Assembly (NCBI GenBank): GCA_956465555.1
Contig: OY101116.1
Coordinates: forward strand, 3,658,001-3,722,000
Direction of reading: 5' to 3'
Source of the DNA: Nitzschia sp. pyKryTriq1
Lineage: Eukaryota; Bacillariophyta; Bacillariophyceae; Bacillariales; Bacillariaceae
DNA length: 64,000 bases
How positions within the stretch are numbered: position 1 is the stretch's first letter; each line of letters starts with the position of its first letter. Of this stretch, positions 61,615 to 64,000 are shown piece after piece. A program made the position numbers and the translations under genes. The notes below the pieces were generated by a model. That model searched no databases and was not told the origin of the DNA. It worked only from the letters and a program-made list of their open reading frames with translations.

Positions 61615-61985
61615 CTACGGGTATCATACCAGGTACAGTACGGTACGACACCTTCTTACTCATTCTTCTCGCGCTATGTTACATCTGGTACGGTAGCGGT
61701 ATCTGTACCGGTACTGTGTGTACCGTTACCTGGTACTGGGGTAGCTCGCACGGACCGCCATCCACGCGTGTGCGCGCTTTACCGAGAAAAGCTAATAGTA
61801 GGGAGTACCGGTACAAGTACTGCGTACTGTTACAGTACGTACTGGTATCCGGTACTTGTATCATACTCTACGAAGGGGATAGAATTATTGTACTGTATAT
61901 AGGTACTGGTACTGTACTGGGGGTACGGTACAGGACCCAAGTACCGTACTGTATGTAGGGATAGTACGCGCTACACACGGGTACC
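61615..61985. repeat. GTAC-rich island
   Basis: Words of the family GGTAC, GTACC, GTACTG, CAGTAC and GTACCGGTAC recur about every 10-20 bases (for example 61629-61647, 61704-61738, 61805-61860, 61890-61957). There is no fixed period. The words are self-complementary, so both strands look alike. Confidence 0.65.
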
Positions 61986-62372
61986 CGATGCGACGACACG
62001 TCACGTTATTATTTATCATTTGGTGAAATGAACGCGGTATTATTCATAGTAAGATGTACGAATAATAATATTTATAGTTTAGAATTCATTTGGCGAGGCA
62101 TGTTTCTGGTACATATTCTACTGTACAATAGTACATACAGAGAGGTTACAAAACTTTCCATTGAGAAGGTTTTTTGTTTGATGTGATGGTGAGATTCTGT
62201 TGTGAGAATCTTTTGATCAAGATGAGAGATTAGAAACGACAATACTAACTAATACTTGTAATGCTACCACGATCATAAATGTATTGAACCACACCTTTGC
62301 AAATTTCGAAAGATTGTGATATTCTTTTTAAAGCTCGAAACGTTACTTAGTGGCAGGAAATAAAAATATCCA

Positions 62373-63602
62373 ATGGTGGCAATCGTCGGTCCAAAAAGAT
62401 GTGCCAGGAGGCGGGAGCTTCTGTTATTATTGAGCGCCATGGCAGCCGCCGTCTTAGGTGCTATCGCTGGTTTTCTTGGGACGCAATCGTTTGCTTCGCT
62501 TACGATCAAGGGTGATGTTAATAATGATGTTGTTGAGAGTTTCGCTGCGGCTGACGAGGTGGTGGCAGCAACAAGGAAAATGCTTCCCGGGAGTCATCTC
62601 AATCAAAGCATCATTTATATCCACATCGGTAAGACAGGTGGAACGACATTGGATTCTGTGTTACGTTCCAATTGCCGCTGGTACAGTAGCATCTCCAAAG
62701 GAAATATCTGCAACGGAGTGCTGGATCATCAAGAAGAAGAAGGAATTCTCTCGATGGTTTCCAGATCCACCAAAGCCACTCTTCACATGAATCCAAAGGA
62801 TGAATTCCATGCTTGGATCGATGACGCGACGGCTTTTCTTGTGACTCTTCGAGATCCGATTTCTCGTGCTGTGTCCGCGTTCAACATGGGTCATCCCAAC
62901 AATACAGAGGCCTGGCGCACCACGAAGCGACCTCTTCGACAGATGCCACTGATGCTTGAATTCTATGGCTGCTTCCCGACAGTGGAGGACCTTGCCAATG
63001 CCATTCGCAAAGCCGATCCTGAACAAGATGATTGTTATATCTCTGGTCTAAATACTTTGAAAGGACATGGTCATCCAAAAGTTGCAGGTCAATTGCGCTA
63101 CAATTTTGCCTACTATTACAAGATGTCATTCCGCAGATATCCAGAACGGCCAGTACTAGCACTTCGAACCGAGCATCTTTGGGACGATTTGAAGCGCGTG
63201 GATCAAATTTTGGGGGGTAATGGGATCTTTCCACAGGCAGGTGACAAGCACACCTGGGGTAGTGAGCAATATCAAGTTCAAGAAGGTTTGTCGGCAAGTG
63301 GTTTAGAAACATTTTGTTGCTTCTTGGCCAGGGAGTTGCAAATTTACGAAATTTTGGTGCGAAAGGCTATCAATCTTTCGCCATCTGAGAAAGTAGCAAC
63401 TCTTAGCAAGCTCTACGAGCAATGTGGGGTGAACGCTGCGGTTGCGACCCAAAATGGGAGGATACGTCCTTTTCCTTGGGTGGATTGGGCGCTTGAGCCT
63501 GATAATATGTGTCCTCCTCAGCAACACGGGGTATTCTGGCTGCAAGCCGCTATACCGGATCATGATCGATTCGTAGACAGAGCTAGAAAATTCGACAACT
63601 AA
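62373..63602 (+). CDS. Golgi-type sulfotransferase family protein
   Basis: This single-exon type II membrane protein has 409 residues. A basic N-terminus (GPKRCARRR) precedes a membrane anchor at about 15-38 (LLLLLSAMAAAVLGAIAGFL). The catalytic domain begins with the PAPS 5'-phosphosulfate loop IYIHIGKTGGTTLDSVLR (about 81-98). The 3'-phosphate-binding segment is VTLRDPISRAVSAFN (Arg and Ser conserved). Both are typical of the Sulfotransfer_2/heparan O-sulfotransferase group, which sulfates glycans in the Golgi. The C-terminal Cys-containing part (GLETFCCFLARELQIYE) is conserved-looking. The acceptor sugar is unknown. The sequence is distinct from the split sulfotransferase-like gene at 13817-16666. 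Confidence 0.8.
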   Translation: MVAIVGPKRCARRRELLLLLSAMAAAVLGAIAGFLGTQSFASLTIKGDVNNDVVESFAAADEVVAATRKMLPGSHLNQSIIYIHIGKTGGTTLDSVLRSNCRWYSSISKGNICNGVLDHQEEEGILSMVSRSTKATLHMNPKDEFHAWIDDATAFLVTLRDPISRAVSAFNMGHPNNTEAWRTTKRPLRQMPLMLEFYGCFPTVEDLANAIRKADPEQDDCYISGLNTLKGHGHPKVAGQLRYNFAYYYKMSFRRYPERPVLALRTEHLWDDLKRVDQILGGNGIFPQAGDKHTWGSEQYQVQEGLSASGLETFCCFLARELQIYEILVRKAINLSPSEKVATLSKLYEQCGVNAAVATQNGRIRPFPWVDWALEPDNMCPPQQHGVFWLQAAIPDHDRFVDRARKFDN

Positions 63603-64000
63603 GTTTAAGTAACGCAAAACAGCCGTGCATGTTTCGTAGACAAGTCATTATGGTTATTGGCTAGTAGTCCCTTGTCAAAGATATGATCTACGAGTATACA
63701 TCAGTACGTTTCGAACTGCCCATGAAGTGCGCATAGTACGATTGATTCCGGAAAGAACCAGTCTATTGCATCCGGAGCTATACTTGTAGAAGTCTCGGTC
63801 AGTCTCTCTAGGACCGCCTTGAGCGTTGCAGCAAACAATTCATTCATTCATTCAGAGCGGTTCTACCATATTCGCCCAACTTCAGAGTTGGCAGCACGGT
63901 TATTGTAGAAATTGTCCTCGTCGTCATCATCATCGTACACTGGAACAGATTTATACTCGCCACTGAATTGTCGCTCCATTCGGTATCGTGGCCCAGACGA
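63603..64000. other. Intergenic region at window end
   Basis: No gene is supported in the last 398 bases. Confidence 0.5.

Larger units (their letters stand above)
61013..62372. other. Divergent intergenic region, GTAC-rich
   Basis: No gene is supported. The first part has ACGTCA words and a CRE palindrome; the second has a dense GTAC island. Both are listed separately. The final 300 bases are AT-rich upstream sequence of the sulfotransferase gene. Confidence 0.5.

Overview
The window is nuclear DNA from a stramenopile alga, almost certainly a diatom and probably a pennate one. The genes are eukaryotic, with one to three short GT-AG introns or none. Three encode heat-shock-factor proteins, the transcription factor family that diatoms have greatly expanded. 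Several proteins carry bipartite plastid presequences of the secondary-plastid kind, a signal peptide followed by an ASAF/AFAP-like site: SAFQ at 23489, FAFP at 27517 and AFAP at 61012. A Copia-type LTR element is present. The species cannot be fixed from the window.

Layout. 0.2-1.4 kb holds exon-like fragments, one a dioxygenase remnant. 2.1-11.5 kb carries an SLC43-like transporter, a heat shock factor, an Eco1/ESCO cohesin acetyltransferase and a short-chain dehydrogenase. 12-20 kb is the most rearranged part. Two MRS2-type magnesium channels with EF-hand tails lie inverted to each other and share a 743-bp near-identical core. Between them are a sulfotransferase-like gene split by a 1,480-bp Copia derivative and an intact mitochondrial enoyl-CoA isomerase. 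20.9-26.5 kb holds two related EamA-type transporters flanking an ATG10 gene and a plastid DUF3119-like gene. 27.5-42.3 kb carries housekeeping genes: a plastid-targeted adenosine-specific-kinase-family protein, homoserine dehydrogenase, a TLDc protein, an ALDH-like protein, a GFA/CENP-V protein, exportin-7 and a CTP synthase with a signal-peptide-like N-terminus. 43.4-64 kb carries a second heat shock factor, an SPX-SLC13 phosphate transporter, a TatSF1-like splicing factor, a membrane-anchored phosphoesterase-like protein, a four-exon mitochondrial ferredoxin, a SANT protein resembling M18BP1/KNL2, a third heat shock factor, an orphan plastid protein and a Golgi-type sulfotransferase.

There is no operon-like organisation; neighbours are functionally unrelated. 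Intergenic stretches of 0.3-1.6 kb repeatedly contain GTACCGGTAC-type palindromes, sometimes within 20-70 bp of a start codon, and TAG/CTA-rich low-complexity islands. No convincing tRNA, rRNA or CRISPR was seen. Gene models rest on reading frames, splice consensus and recognised protein families. No database search was run.
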